Origin: HK1 sp965221725
GTDB lineage: Bacteria > Pseudomonadota > Gammaproteobacteria > HK1
Assembly (NCBI GenBank): GCA_965221725.1
Contig: OZ244909.1
Coordinates: forward strand, 1,922,001-1,986,000
Direction: 5' to 3'
Length of the DNA: 64,000 nucleotides
Shown here: positions 7,494 through 15,999 of the stretch, in pieces
Layout of the letters: each line of letters opens with the position of its first letter
Numbering within the stretch: position 1 is the stretch's first letter
Notes under the pieces: generated by a model
Told to the model about the DNA's origin: nothing
Database searches by the model: none
The model's input: the letters and a program-made list of their open reading frames with translations, nothing else
Translations under genes and position numbers: made by a program

Positions 7494-8368
7494 AGGCCGC
7501 CGACACCACCACGGCCACCCCGGCGAGACGCGGACTCCAGTTTCCACCGCTCGGGGCCTACGGCTACGTCTGCGTGCTGATCCTGGCGTTCTGGGTCGTG
7601 GTTGCGCTGTTCGCGCCGTACATCGCGCCGTACACCGAGAGCGAGATCGTGACCGGCACGTCGTTCGCGCCGATCGGAGCCGAGGGGCTGCTGCTCGGCT
7701 CCGACTACCTCGGGCGGGACCTCGCCTCCAGACTCGTCCACGGCGCCCGGACCACCCTCACGCTCGCGCTCATCGCCACCATCCTCGCCTTCGTCCTCGG
7801 CGTCATCACCGGATTCATCGCCGGGATCGCGGGCGGCTGGACCGATTCGGTCATCAGCCGAATCGTCGATGCGTTCATCTCGTTCCCGACCATCATGCTG
7901 GCGCTGCTCATCGTGTCGATATTCGGCACCTCGCTCCCCGCCCTGATCTGCGCCATCGGCTTCATCGAGGCGACCCGGGTGTTCCGGATCTCCCGCGCGC
8001 TCGCGGTGAACACGATGACCCAGGACTTCGTGGAGGTGGCCCGCGCCCGGGGGGAGAGCCTGTGGTGGATCCTCTGGAACGAGGTGCTGCCCAACGCCTT
8101 CGTCCCCCTCTCGACCGACTTCGGGCTGCGCTACACGTTCTCCATCCTGCTGCTGAGTGCGCTGTCGTTCCTCGGGCTCGGGGTGCAGCCGCCCGAGGCG
8201 GACTGGGGCTCGATGGTCAAGGACAACATGACGGGCATCTTCGTCGGGGCGGCGGCGGTCCTGCTGCCGGCGCTGTCGATCTTCTCGGTCACCCTGTCGA
8301 TCAACTTCCTGGTCGACTGGAACCTGGCCCGCGCGCAGAAGGACATCTCGGACGAGCTGGTGAAATGA
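7487..8368 (+). CDS. Oligopeptide/dipeptide-type ABC transporter permease (DppC-like)
   Basis: This is the second inner-membrane pore subunit of the importer. The 293 residues show the DppC pattern: a short cytoplasmic head, the first helix YVCVLILAFWVVVALFAPYIAPY, the conserved LGSDYLGRDLASRLVHGARTTL block, and a coupling loop around DFVEVARARGESLWWILWNEVLPNA. The segment SALSFLGLGVQPPEADWGSMVKDN is also typical. The GTG start has no strong ribosome-binding site, and it lies in the duplicated permease tail, so the start may have been made by that duplication. Its stop overlaps the ATG of the ATPase gene (ATGA), indicating translational coupling. Confidence 0.9.
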   Translation: MNQAADTTTATPARRGLQFPPLGAYGYVCVLILAFWVVVALFAPYIAPYTESEIVTGTSFAPIGAEGLLLGSDYLGRDLASRLVHGARTTLTLALIATILAFVLGVITGFIAGIAGGWTDSVISRIVDAFISFPTIMLALLIVSIFGTSLPALICAIGFIEATRVFRISRALAVNTMTQDFVEVARARGESLWWILWNEVLPNAFVPLSTDFGLRYTFSILLLSALSFLGLGVQPPEADWGSMVKDNMTGIFVGAAAVLLPALSIFSVTLSINFLVDWNLARAQKDISDELVK

Positions 8369-10194
8369 CCGCGCTGCTGCGGATCCGCGATCTGCACATG
8401 GAAGGGCGGCGCCCGTCCGGCGAGTGGATGCCGATCGTGCGGGGGGTATCGCTCGAGGCCCGCCGCGGCGAGGTGCTCGCCCTCATCGGCGAGTCGGGCG
8501 CGGGGAAGTCGACCATCGCGCTGTCGTCGCTCGCGTACGCGCGCCCCGGGTGCCGCTTCACCGGCGGCGAGGTGCGGTTCGACGGCACCTCGGTGCTCGA
8601 CCTCTCGCTCGAAGAGAAGCGCGGGATGCGGGGCCGGCGGGTCGCCTACATCGCCCAGTCGGCCGCCGCCGCGTTCAACGTCGCCCACACGCTCGGCGAC
8701 CAGATCACCGAAGGTCCGTCGGTCCACGCCACCATGTCCCGGGGCGAGGCGGAAGCACAGATGGTGGATCTCGCCCGGCGCATGCAGCTCCCCGAGCCGG
8801 AGCGCATCGGCCGCAAGTACCCGCACCAGGTGAGCGGCGGCCAGCTCCAGCGCCTGCTCGCGGTGATGGCGATGTCGTGCGGCCCGGACCTGCTCGTGTT
8901 CGACGAACCGACCACCGCGATCGACGTGACCACCCAGGTCGAGGTGCTGGCCGCCTTCAAGGACGTGATCCGGCGCTCGGGCGCCGCCGCGCTCTACGTC
9001 ACCCACGATCTGGCGGTGGTCGCGCAGATGGCGGATCGCATCATCGTGCTCTACGACGGCGAGATCATGGAGCAGGGCGACACCGACCAGATCCTCCACG
9101 AACCGCAGCACGCATACACGAAGCAGCTCATGGCGGCGGTGCGCCCGCCGCCGCGCGCGAGCCGCCCCGCGGCCGGCCCGGAGTCCGGCCGGCCGCAGCC
9201 GGTGCTGTCCCTTCAGGGCATCGGCGCGGGGTACGGGGGCGTCAGGGGCGGGAAGCCCGACGTGCAGATCCTCTTCGATGTCGATGTCGACATCCCCCGC
9301 GGGCAGGCGGTCGGGGTCATCGGTGAGTCCGGCTGCGGCAAGTCGACGATGGCGCGGGTCATCTCCGGCCTCACCCCCGCGTTCGAGGGCGAGGTGAGGC
9401 TCGACACAAAGACGCTTCCGCCGGATGTGAAGCATCGCGACAAGAACGACCTCCAGCGGGTTCAACTCGTGCTGCAGATGCCGGACGTCTCGTTCAACCC
9501 CAAGAAGCTCGTGGCGCAGGCGCTCGGCCGACCGCTCGAGTTCTATCTGGGGATGAAGGGCGCGGAGCGTGACCGGCGGGTCGGGGAGCTGCTGAACATG
9601 GTGGAGCTGCCGGCGGATTACGCCGGCCGCTATCCGCACGAACTCTCCGGGGGCGAGAAGCAGCGCGTCAACCTCGCCCGGGCGCTCGCGGCGGAGCCGG
9701 AGGTCATTCTCTGCGACGAGGTGACCTCGGCGCTCGACACCGTGGTGGGGGCCGCGATCATCAAGCTGCTGGAATCACTGCAGGAGCGGCTCGACACCGC
9801 GTTCGTGTTCATCAGCCACGACCTCTCCACCGTGGCGTCGTTCGCGAACCGCATCGTCGTCCTCTACGCGGGCCGGGTCGCCGAGCAGGGGCCGACGCCG
9901 CGCGTCCTCTCCCCGCCCCACCACCCGTACACGCGACTGCTGCTGAATTCGGTGCCGGAGATGCGTACCGGCTGGCTCGAGGACCATCGCGCCACCCGGG
10001 AGGCGGAGCAGGCGATGGCGGATGTGGTCAATATCGGCCTCGCCGGTTGCCCCTTCCACACCCGCTGCCCGCTCATGATTCCGGGCACCTGCGACGTGGA
10101 GAAACCGCCGGTGCATCGGCTGGCACAGGACCACCGGATCGCCTGCCACCGCGAGATCGACGCGCTTGCGGATCCCCCCTTCACCGGCCTCTGA
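8365..10194 (+). CDS. Fused double ATPase of an oligopeptide-type ABC transporter (DppD-DppF-like)
   Basis: This cytoplasmic ATP-hydrolysing subunit powers the two permeases just upstream. A single 609-residue chain carries two complete nucleotide-binding domains. Domain one has Walker A GESGAGKST, signature VSGGQLQR and Walker B LLVFDEPTTAID. Domain two has GESGCGKST, LSGGEKQR and VILCDEVTSALD. A cysteine-containing oligopeptide-family tail (CPFHTRCPLMIPGTC) closes the protein, as in DppF. The ATG at 8365 overlaps the stop of the permease, so the real gene begins there even though the frame is open much further upstream. In most bacteria these domains are separate genes. The matching binding-protein gene downstream is broken, so this importer may have lost its dedicated receptor. 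Confidence 0.9.
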   Translation: MTALLRIRDLHMEGRRPSGEWMPIVRGVSLEARRGEVLALIGESGAGKSTIALSSLAYARPGCRFTGGEVRFDGTSVLDLSLEEKRGMRGRRVAYIAQSAAAAFNVAHTLGDQITEGPSVHATMSRGEAEAQMVDLARRMQLPEPERIGRKYPHQVSGGQLQRLLAVMAMSCGPDLLVFDEPTTAIDVTTQVEVLAAFKDVIRRSGAAALYVTHDLAVVAQMADRIIVLYDGEIMEQGDTDQILHEPQHAYTKQLMAAVRPPPRASRPAAGPESGRPQPVLSLQGIGAGYGGVRGGKPDVQILFDVDVDIPRGQAVGVIGESGCGKSTMARVISGLTPAFEGEVRLDTKTLPPDVKHRDKNDLQRVQLVLQMPDVSFNPKKLVAQALGRPLEFYLGMKGAERDRRVGELLNMVELPADYAGRYPHELSGGEKQRVNLARALAAEPEVILCDEVTSALDTVVGAAIIKLLESLQERLDTAFVFISHDLSTVASFANRIVVLYAGRVAEQGPTPRVLSPPHHPYTRLLLNSVPEMRTGWLEDHRATREAEQAMADVVNIGLAGCPFHTRCPLMIPGTCDVEKPPVHRLAQDHRIACHREIDALADPPFTGL

Positions 10195-10581
10195 GCCCGC
10201 CGGCGTCACCCTCGCTGGCGCATTTCCTCCCGTCACCGGCGAGGAAGAATCCGGCGGCAACCGCGATGCGATAACGGCAGGATTTCGGCCCCCGGAGTGC
10301 CTGCTCAGCGCGTTCTCGAACGCCGGCCAGGAGCGATTTCGAGCGCATGTTCCGGCCCGGCGGGAATTGCTGACGGTCTCCGGCGGCAAGTGACAATCGC
10401 CGTTTCCAGTTGCTAGTCTCGACCTGTCGGCCTGGTACCGGCGGCCCTCAACGCTCCCCGCGTGTGCCTGGAACGCCCTGCGTCATTGCCCTGCGTCAAG
10501 GGATCGCGCGGGGCCCGCAGGCTGCCGCCAATGGTCTCGATGGGCCTGACACCACTCCTCGAACAAGGACGGAGGGAAACC
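10195..10581 (+). other. Intergenic stretch before the broken binding-protein gene
   Basis: No coding frame with family similarity is visible. A weak promoter-like pair, GTGACA at 10390-10395 and CTAGTC at 10413-10418 with a 17-base spacer, could serve the binding-protein gene, but the -10 match is poor. Confidence 0.3.
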
Positions 10582-11743
10582 ATGAACCAGTACATCAAGT
10601 ACTTCCAGAAGGAATACGAGGCGCGGCGCATTTCCCGCCGCGAGTTCGTCGGCAGACTGGGCGCCGCCGGGATCGCCGCGACGGCGACTACCTCGCTGCT
10701 CACCGCTTCCGATTCGGTGCTTGCCGACACCCCGGTCAAGGGAGGTCGGATGCGAATCGGCTGGTACACGCACAGCGCGAACGACACGCTGAACCCGAAC
10801 CGCCTGACCACTTCGCTCGACTTCATGCGCGCGTACCAGATCTGCAGCCCCATCGTGCGCTATTCGACGAATCTCACGGCGGAGCCCGACCTCGCGGAGG
10901 AATGGAACGCCGCCGACGACCTGAAGACGTGGCGGTTCAAGATCCGCCGGGGCATCGAGTTCCACAACGGCAAGTCGCTGACGGTCCAGGATTGCATCTA
11001 CACCCTGAATCGCCACCGGGGCGAAGATTCCGACTCCATCATCAAGGCGTGGCTGGACGTCATCGCGGACATGAAGGCGGACGGCGACTGGCTCGTCATC
11101 GACCTCAAGACGCCGAACGCCGACTTCCCGATGTACCCCGGCGACATGCACGCGGTGGTGGTGCCGGACGGATTCGAGGACTTCGACAACCTCGTCGGCA
11201 CCGGGCCGTTCGCGCTCGACAACTTCCGCCCCGGGGTCGGGATGCTGGCGAAGAAGAACCCCAACTACCACCACGAAGGCTATCCCCACGTCGACGAGGT
11301 GGAGAGCTTCGGCATCGCCGACACTGCAGCGCGCGTCAACGCACTGCTCGCCGGCGACATCCACCTCACGGTCCGCGTCGACCCGAAGTCGATTCCGATC
11401 ATCGAAAACGCGCCCGGTGTCGAGATGGCGAACTCCCCGTCGAACCGCGGACCTGCGATTCTCACTGTGCTACGTCTCCGAGGCGAAGTGGAACGAAGCG
11501 TTCTGGCGGCACGAGAAGTTCGATGCCCTCATCAACGAAGCGAAGGGCACCAGGGACGGCCCCGCGCGCAAGGAACTCTACTGCGAGGCACAGCGAATCA
11601 TGTGGGACGAGGGCGGATCCATCATCCCACTGTTCACCCACTGGCTCGACGCGCGCTCTTCGAACCTCGGCGGCCACCGCCGGCACCCGGTCGGCGAGGG
11701 CGACGGCTTCCGCATCCACGAGTGGGGATACCTGATGTCCTGA
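10582..11743 (+). pseudogene. ABC transporter substrate-binding protein, internally deleted and frameshifted
   Basis: The gene starts at ATG 10582 behind GGAGGGAAA. A Tat-type export signal (ISRREFVGRLGAAG) is followed by a family-5 solute-binding fold: GGRMRIGWY, DLAEEWNAADDLKTWRFKIRRGIEFHNGK, DNLVGTGPFALDNF. This frame holds to about residue 290 (MANSPSNRG, near 11450). It then runs into unrelated Arg-rich sequence. The proper C-terminal region resumes in a different frame from about 11457 (LCYVSEAKWNEAFWRHEKFDALINEA through DEGGSIIPLFTHWLDA) to TGA at 11741-11743. Together the parts give about 387 residues where about 530 are normal. The shift therefore coincides with loss of some 140 residues, so this is a genuine deletion rather than a one-base sequencing error. 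Confidence 0.8.
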
Positions 11744-11818
11744 CCGGAATATCCGGGGTTCCGACCGGTGTTCAGTGCGACAGCCGCGCCAGGGTCGCCG
11801 AATCCACCGCCGCAAGCT

Positions 11819-11848
11819 CAAGGGCCGTCGCACTCGCGACGGCCCTTG
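11819..11848 (+). terminator. Strong hairpin between the broken binding-protein gene and the next gene
   Basis: CAAGGGCCGTCG (11819-11830) pairs perfectly with CGACGGCCCTTG (11837-11848) around the loop CACTCG. There is only a short mixed TTGTCATT afterwards. It closes the first ABC operon and makes it unlikely that the following gene's coding frame extends through this point. Confidence 0.65.
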
Positions 11849-11896
11849 TCATTGGCGCCAGGCATCGAAGCCGTGCCGGGTCACGCATCGAATGAC

Positions 11897-12811
11897 GTGA
11901 CCCAAGGTGCTCGATGCAGCGTCCCGGGGTACCGTTGCCGTCGAGCGAAAGATCACGCCCGCGCGGTCCCGGGGAGGGACATCGAGACCCGACCGCCACC
12001 CGCTCCCACCGCCGCGGCCCCCGCCGTCCTCCTGTTGCTGCTGGCGTGCGTGCTCGCCGCCACGACCGTGCAGGCGGGCCTGTATCGGGTCACCTGCAAG
12101 GGCATCCACGTGCTGTCCTCGGACGCGCTGGGCGACACCTGCGCCGAAAGCGCCATGCTGGACGACGGGCAGGGGCGATTCCTGCCGAGCATCTCCGAAG
12201 CGGCGGCGGATCTCGGGCGGGGGGCGCTTGCCGCCACCGCGGGCGGCGGCGCGATCCGGGGGGTCGGCTACGGCGGACGCGAAGCGACGGCCGTCATCAT
12301 CGAGCGGTTCCGGCTGAGCGGGTCATGGACCGGCTCGATGCCGGTCACGGTCACCATGAAGCTCCGCTACCGGTTCGACGGCGACGGGGAATCGCGCCTC
12401 GGGGTGTTGCTCCGAAGTGCCCTCCCCCGAGAGTTCCGGACCGTGCACCAGGCCGCGCTGTGGGTGCACTACACGGGGCTCGGCGGGGCGGTGGCGCTCG
12501 AAGGGCGCACCCGGGGCCGGTTCGAGCAGCCGGCCGACGGCAGCATCGCGAACGACACCACCATCACGCTCAGGGTCATCCAGGAGATCGACGCGGCGAC
12601 GCCCGATCTCGAGGTTCGCGCCGATCTCATTGCCTACGCGATGCCCAACCTGGGGTCGTTCGAGGAATCCCTCACCTCGCTCGTGCAGGCGCACGGAGAG
12701 GTCGAGATCGCCGCGCCCTGCCCCTTCCGCATCGAAGTGCCCACGCACCCGGCCGGCTGGAACGCCAGGGTGGAGAGCAACGGCGCCGGAGAGCCCGACT
12801 TCCGGTGCTGA
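11897..12811 (+). CDS. Secreted protein of unknown function
   Basis: The frame encodes a hydrophobic export signal (APAVLLLLLACVLAATTVQAG) followed by about 240 residues with two cysteines near the start (VTCKGIHVL, DTCAESAM) and two near the end. The mature part alternates charged and beta-prone segments (VTVTMKLRYRFDGDGES, VHQAALWVHYTGLGGAVALEG, TTITLRVIQEID), suggesting a beta-sandwich. The start is unclear: GTG at 11897 or 11873 would leave a long N-terminal region before the hydrophobic core, and a GGGAGGG at about 11969 has no standard start just behind it. The frame is open back to 11768, but a hairpin lies there. I do not recognise the family. A related feature elsewhere in the window was not found. 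Confidence 0.5.
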   Translation: MTQGARCSVPGYRCRRAKDHARAVPGRDIETRPPPAPTAAAPAVLLLLLACVLAATTVQAGLYRVTCKGIHVLSSDALGDTCAESAMLDDGQGRFLPSISEAAADLGRGALAATAGGGAIRGVGYGGREATAVIIERFRLSGSWTGSMPVTVTMKLRYRFDGDGESRLGVLLRSALPREFRTVHQAALWVHYTGLGGAVALEGRTRGRFEQPADGSIANDTTITLRVIQEIDAATPDLEVRADLIAYAMPNLGSFEESLTSLVQAHGEVEIAAPCPFRIEVPTHPAGWNARVESNGAGEPDFRC

Positions 12812-12928
12812 CGGCAGCGGTTCGACTTCTCGTCGGCCCGCCCGCTCCGAAGTCGTCGAATCACTTTCAACCTGGCCAGGCGCACCGGCAGGTCGGCACG
12901 GCCGGGCGTATAGTTGCGAATGTGGTGT

Positions 12929-12965
12929 TTGATACGGTACTTCAGCAACATGAAGACCGTATCAA
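12929..12965. promoter_or_regulatory. Inverted repeat, possible operator before the second hydroxyacid dehydrogenase
   Basis: TTGATACGGT (12929-12938) and ACCGTATCAA (12956-12965) are perfect 10-base inverted copies, 17 bases apart, about 60 bases before the start. A TTGCGA at 12914-12919 could be a -35. The arrangement suits a dimeric repressor such as a GntR-type protein, but no regulator is adjacent. Confidence 0.4.
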
Positions 12966-13022
12966 TGATCTCATCAGCGCACAGAGAACCGGAACCTGAG
13001 AGATCAGCGAAGGAAACGGCCG

Positions 13023-14018
13023 GTGAGGCGCGGCGAGATCCGGATGAACGAACGAACCACCGTAGTCATTCAGGGCGTCGAATCCGCCGGTGAGGTGCCC
13101 GGCATCGAGGCGATCGCCGCCGAGGCCGAATTCCGATGCGCGCGTGATTTCAATGCCCTGCGCGCGGCGCTCCCCGGCGCCGAAGTCATTCTGGGATGGA
13201 ACTTCCGCGCCGACGACCTCGCACCCGCCTTCGAGCGCGCCGACCGGCTGCGGTGGATTCAGTGGGGAGGTGCCGGGGTGGACGCCACCCTGTTTCCCGC
13301 CCTGGTCGAGAGCGACGTCACCCTCACCAACGTGCGCGGCGTCTTCGATCAGCCGATGGCGGAGTACGCGCTCGGCATGATCCTCGCCTTCGCCAAGGAC
13401 TTCCGCGGGAGCTACGACCGCCAGCGCGAGCGGAGGTGGTCGTACCGCCTGCACGAGCGCATCGCGGGCACGAAGGCGCTGGTGGTCGGAGCCGGCAGCA
13501 TCGGGCGGGCGATTGCCCGCACGCTTCGGGCAGCCGGCATCAAGGTCGAGGGGGTCGGGCGCACCGCGCGCGACGGCGACCCGGATTTCGGCCGGGTGCA
13601 CGGCGACGAAGATCTGAACCGCGCCCTCGGATCCGCTGACTGGGTGGTGCTGATCACGCCGCTCACCGAGCGCACCCGCGGCATGTTCGACGCCTCACGC
13701 CTCGCGGCGATGAAGCCGACGGCGCGGTTCTTCAACCTGGGCCGTGGCGCCCTGGTCGACGAGCCGGCCCTGATCGCGGCGCTGGACAACGGGGTCATCG
13801 CCGGCGCGGGTCTCGATGTCTTCACCGAAGAGCCGCTGCCGGCCGAGAGTCCGCTGTGGGGGATGGAAAACGTGTTCGTCTCACCGCACATGTCCGGCGA
13901 CTACCACGGTCACAAGCAGGCGGTGGCGGACGTGTTCATCGAGAACTTCCGGCGCTTTCGCACCGGCGCACCGCTCGTGAACGTCATCGACAAGCGGCTC
14001 GGCTTCGTGCCCCGGTAG
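13023..14018 (+). CDS. D-2-hydroxyacid dehydrogenase (NAD-dependent), second copy
   Basis: This is a cytoplasmic 2-oxoacid reductase / D-2-hydroxyacid dehydrogenase. The nucleotide-binding motif is VVGAGSIGRAIARTLRAAG. The catalytic residues fall in NLGRGALVDEPALIAAL, LDVFTEEPLPAESPLW and VSPHMSGD. The 331 residues are of normal length. Two starts compete: GTG at 13023 with AAGGA eight bases ahead, and ATG at 13044 (MNERTTVV) with a weaker site. I favour GTG on the ribosome-binding site, though homologues usually begin close to the ATG. It shares domain order and the PLP-ESPLWGM-NVFVSPH block with the enzyme at 2691-3638 and is probably a distant paralogue. An inverted repeat upstream suggests it is individually regulated. 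Confidence 0.86.
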   Translation: MRRGEIRMNERTTVVIQGVESAGEVPGIEAIAAEAEFRCARDFNALRAALPGAEVILGWNFRADDLAPAFERADRLRWIQWGGAGVDATLFPALVESDVTLTNVRGVFDQPMAEYALGMILAFAKDFRGSYDRQRERRWSYRLHERIAGTKALVVGAGSIGRAIARTLRAAGIKVEGVGRTARDGDPDFGRVHGDEDLNRALGSADWVVLITPLTERTRGMFDASRLAAMKPTARFFNLGRGALVDEPALIAALDNGVIAGAGLDVFTEEPLPAESPLWGMENVFVSPHMSGDYHGHKQAVADVFIENFRRFRTGAPLVNVIDKRLGFVPR

Positions 14019-14101
14019 CGGGCGGCGGGGATAGTCGTACAGCAACCTCAAGTCGACCCGGGAGCGACTTGAAATCGGGAACAGCCGTCGACCACCGCTC
14101 C

Positions 14102-14407
14102 TTATGCCGCCGATTGCCGCGGAGCCACCTTCTCGTCGATCTCGCAGCCGGCCATGGTCTCCGCTCGGCGAAGCTCCCAGGTCTTCTGCAAGTTCATCCA
14201 GAGTTGCGGCGTCGTCCCGAAATAGCGCGCGAGCCGAAGCGCCGTGTCGGCGCTGACGCCCCGCTGGCCGTTCAGGATCATCGTCACCCGGTTCACCGGC
14301 ACCCCCAGCGCCTTCGACAACGCATTGGCGGAAAGCCCCAACTCGTCGAGCTCGTCGCGCAGGACCTCCCCCGGATGCACCGGCCTCATTCCGTTCTTCA
14401 CGTTCAT
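14102..14407 (-). CDS. higA: HigA-type antitoxin
   Basis: This DNA-binding antitoxin neutralises HigB and represses its own operon. The 101 residues start MNVKNGMRPVHPGEVLRDEL. They contain an XRE-type helix-turn-helix (LSANALSKALGVPVNRVTMILNG) followed by the HigA signature SADTALRLARYFGTTPQLWMNLQ. The ATG at 14407 has GAAGG about eight bases upstream and lies 11 bases after the toxin stop codon. In HigBA systems the toxin comes first, as here. The open frame extends upstream to 14485 but that part overlaps the toxin gene. Confidence 0.92.
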   Translation of the reverse strand: MNVKNGMRPVHPGEVLRDELDELGLSANALSKALGVPVNRVTMILNGQRGVSADTALRLARYFGTTPQLWMNLQKTWELRRAETMAGCEIDEKVAPRQSAA

Positions 14408-14418
14408 GTCAGTTGCCT

Positions 14419-14697
14419 TCAGTGATAATCGACGATCTCCACATCGTGCGGCCCGTCGTCCGTCCAACGGAAGCAGACGCGCCACTGCACGTTGATCCGA
14501 ATGCTGTGCTGACCGACGCGGTCGCCCCGCAGCGCTTCCAGCCGATTGCTCGGGAGCGCGGCCAGGTCACCGAGCGTCTCCGCGCTGTCGAGCAGGACCA
14601 GACGGCGTGCCGCCTGTCTGGCAAAACCCTGATAGGCGGCGACGCGCTGACCCTCGAAGAAGCGTCTTGTCTCCCGGTCTCTGAAGCTTCGGATCAT
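14419..14697 (-). CDS. higB: HigB-type toxin (RelE/ParE fold mRNA interferase)
   Basis: This is a ribosome-dependent mRNA endonuclease toxin. The 92-residue protein has the family pattern throughout: MIRSFRDRETRRFFEG, NRLEALRGDRVGQHSIRI, VQWRVCFRWTDDGPHDVEIVDYH. It is intact, with no shift or stop. It is the first gene of a two-gene operon with higA. A promoter-like pair with a 17-base spacer lies immediately upstream. The predicted -10 ends only about eight bases before the ATG, so the transcript would be leaderless or nearly so. Confidence 0.92.
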   Translation of the reverse strand: MIRSFRDRETRRFFEGQRVAAYQGFARQAARRLVLLDSAETLGDLAALPSNRLEALRGDRVGQHSIRINVQWRVCFRWTDDGPHDVEIVDYH

Positions 14698-14705
14698 GCG
14701 AGCCG

Positions 14706-14734
14706 ACTGTAGACTCTGTTACGCATTCCGTAAA
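14706..14734 (-). promoter_or_regulatory. higBA promoter with overlapping palindromic operator
   Basis: On the minus strand, TTTACG (14734-14729) and TACAGT (14711-14706) are separated by exactly 17 bases. The palindrome TTACGcattcCGTAA at 14719-14733 covers the -35, where a HigA dimer would block RNA polymerase. HigA/GraA-type operators are similar short palindromes. The assignment rests on position and symmetry. Confidence 0.55.
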
Positions 14735-14772
14735 GCGCTCCAGTGCCCAACCCTTTGTTCACGGCCATTGGG

Positions 14773-15738
14773 TCAAAGAGGTGCTGGCCCGGTTCGCGTG
14801 CGCAACTCGTCTGCAAACTCCAGCACCGTTCGCGCGAGGGCGTCCTTGTCCGCTTCGGTCCGCATCAGCGTGGGGGCGATGCGGACGGGACGCGCGAACC
14901 CGGGCGCTTCGGCTGCATCCGCGGAGTCGATGACCCAGGCGTCGACCTGCTCCTGGTAGTGATGCTCGATGGCGCGGTTGGAGACCTCGAGCCCCAGTTC
15001 GCGCATCATCTTCGCGGTGGGACCCTTCACCGCGCCGCCGCCGATGATGGGCGAGACGCCGATGACCGGCACCCCGGCGGCCCGGATCGCGGCCATCATC
15101 CCCGGCACCGCCAGGATCGGGTCGATGCTGATGAACGGGTTGGACGGGCACACGACCACGCACCGGAGCGAGTCGTCCGCAAGCGCTTCGAGCCCCGCGC
15201 GACAGGGCCGGGCCTCCTCCGCCCCCTCGAACTCGAAACCGGTCACCACCGGCTCGCACCGGTCGCGCACGAAGTAGTGCTGGAACGCCATCCGTCCGCC
15301 CGGTGTCCGCACCACGGTGCGCACCGCGGCGTCACACGCGGGGACCACCCGGGCGCGCACCCCGAGACGCCGCGCGAGATCTGCCGCGATGCGCGACAGG
15401 GGCTCGCCCCCCGCGAGCCGGCGGGTGCGCTCGACGTGCAGCGCAAGATCCCCGTCCCCGAGCTGGAACCAGGTCTCTCCACCGAGCCCGGCCAGCACCT
15501 CCATGAAGGTCCAGGTCTCCCCGGCGCGCCCCCAGCCGGCCTCGGGATTGGCGAGTCCGGCGAGCGTGTAGAGGACGGTGTCGGCGTCGGGACAGATGCG
15601 CAGCCCCAGGTGGTCGAAGTCATCGCCCGGATTGCAGATCACGGTGAGCGCCCCGGGCGGAAGCACGCGATAGAGGCCGAGCGCAAGCTTTGCGCCGCCA
15701 ATGCCCCCGGAGAGCGCGACCACGGTGCCAGAAGTCAT
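14773..15738 (-). CDS. cofD: 2-phospho-L-lactate transferase (CofD/FbiA), F420 biosynthesis
   Basis: This enzyme transfers the phospholactyl-type moiety from a GDP- or GPP-linked donor to FO, giving F420-0 (or a dehydro or 3-phosphoglycerate variant). The 321-residue protein starts at ATG 15738: MTSGTVVALSGGIGGAKLALGLYRVL. Family blocks include VICNPGDDFDHLGLRICPDADTVLYTLAG, the CPSNPFISIDPILAVPGM region and SPIIGGGAVKGPTAKMMRELG. The frame is open 45 residues further upstream, but that part is not CofD-like. It lies downstream of cofE on the same strand with a 261-base gap in which I see nothing. The donor-making guanylyltransferase (CofC/FbiD) is not in the window, so which F420 variant is made cannot be told from these genes. 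Confidence 0.93.
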   Translation of the reverse strand: MTSGTVVALSGGIGGAKLALGLYRVLPPGALTVICNPGDDFDHLGLRICPDADTVLYTLAGLANPEAGWGRAGETWTFMEVLAGLGGETWFQLGDGDLALHVERTRRLAGGEPLSRIAADLARRLGVRARVVPACDAAVRTVVRTPGGRMAFQHYFVRDRCEPVVTGFEFEGAEEARPCRAGLEALADDSLRCVVVCPSNPFISIDPILAVPGMMAAIRAAGVPVIGVSPIIGGGAVKGPTAKMMRELGLEVSNRAIEHHYQEQVDAWVIDSADAAEAPGFARPVRIAPTLMRTEADKDALARTVLEFADELRTRTGPAPL

Positions 15739-15999
15739 GGGCAATGGGTCATCGGACGAAGCCGCGCGGTGCCGTACTCGCACCGTCCGGAAATGTGGCG
15801 CGACGCCCCGGGCCGATTTCCCGAGAGTACGGGCACCATGCCCGGGTTGAGCCGCAGAACCACTGGTATTCAAACAGACAGGGCGCTCGGGTTCCCGGAA
15901 GCGCTTCGGGCCGCAGCCGGCTCGGGTGCGCGCGTGACGGCATCTCGATGGGCTCGGCAGGGCGGCAACGGTGTGCGGATCGCGGCGTGAAACGGATGC

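Noticed and set aside
12830..12870. Terminator after the secreted-protein gene
   Set aside because: The inverted CGACTTC/GAAGTCG arms are only seven bases with a 19-base loop and no T run, which is too weak to call.
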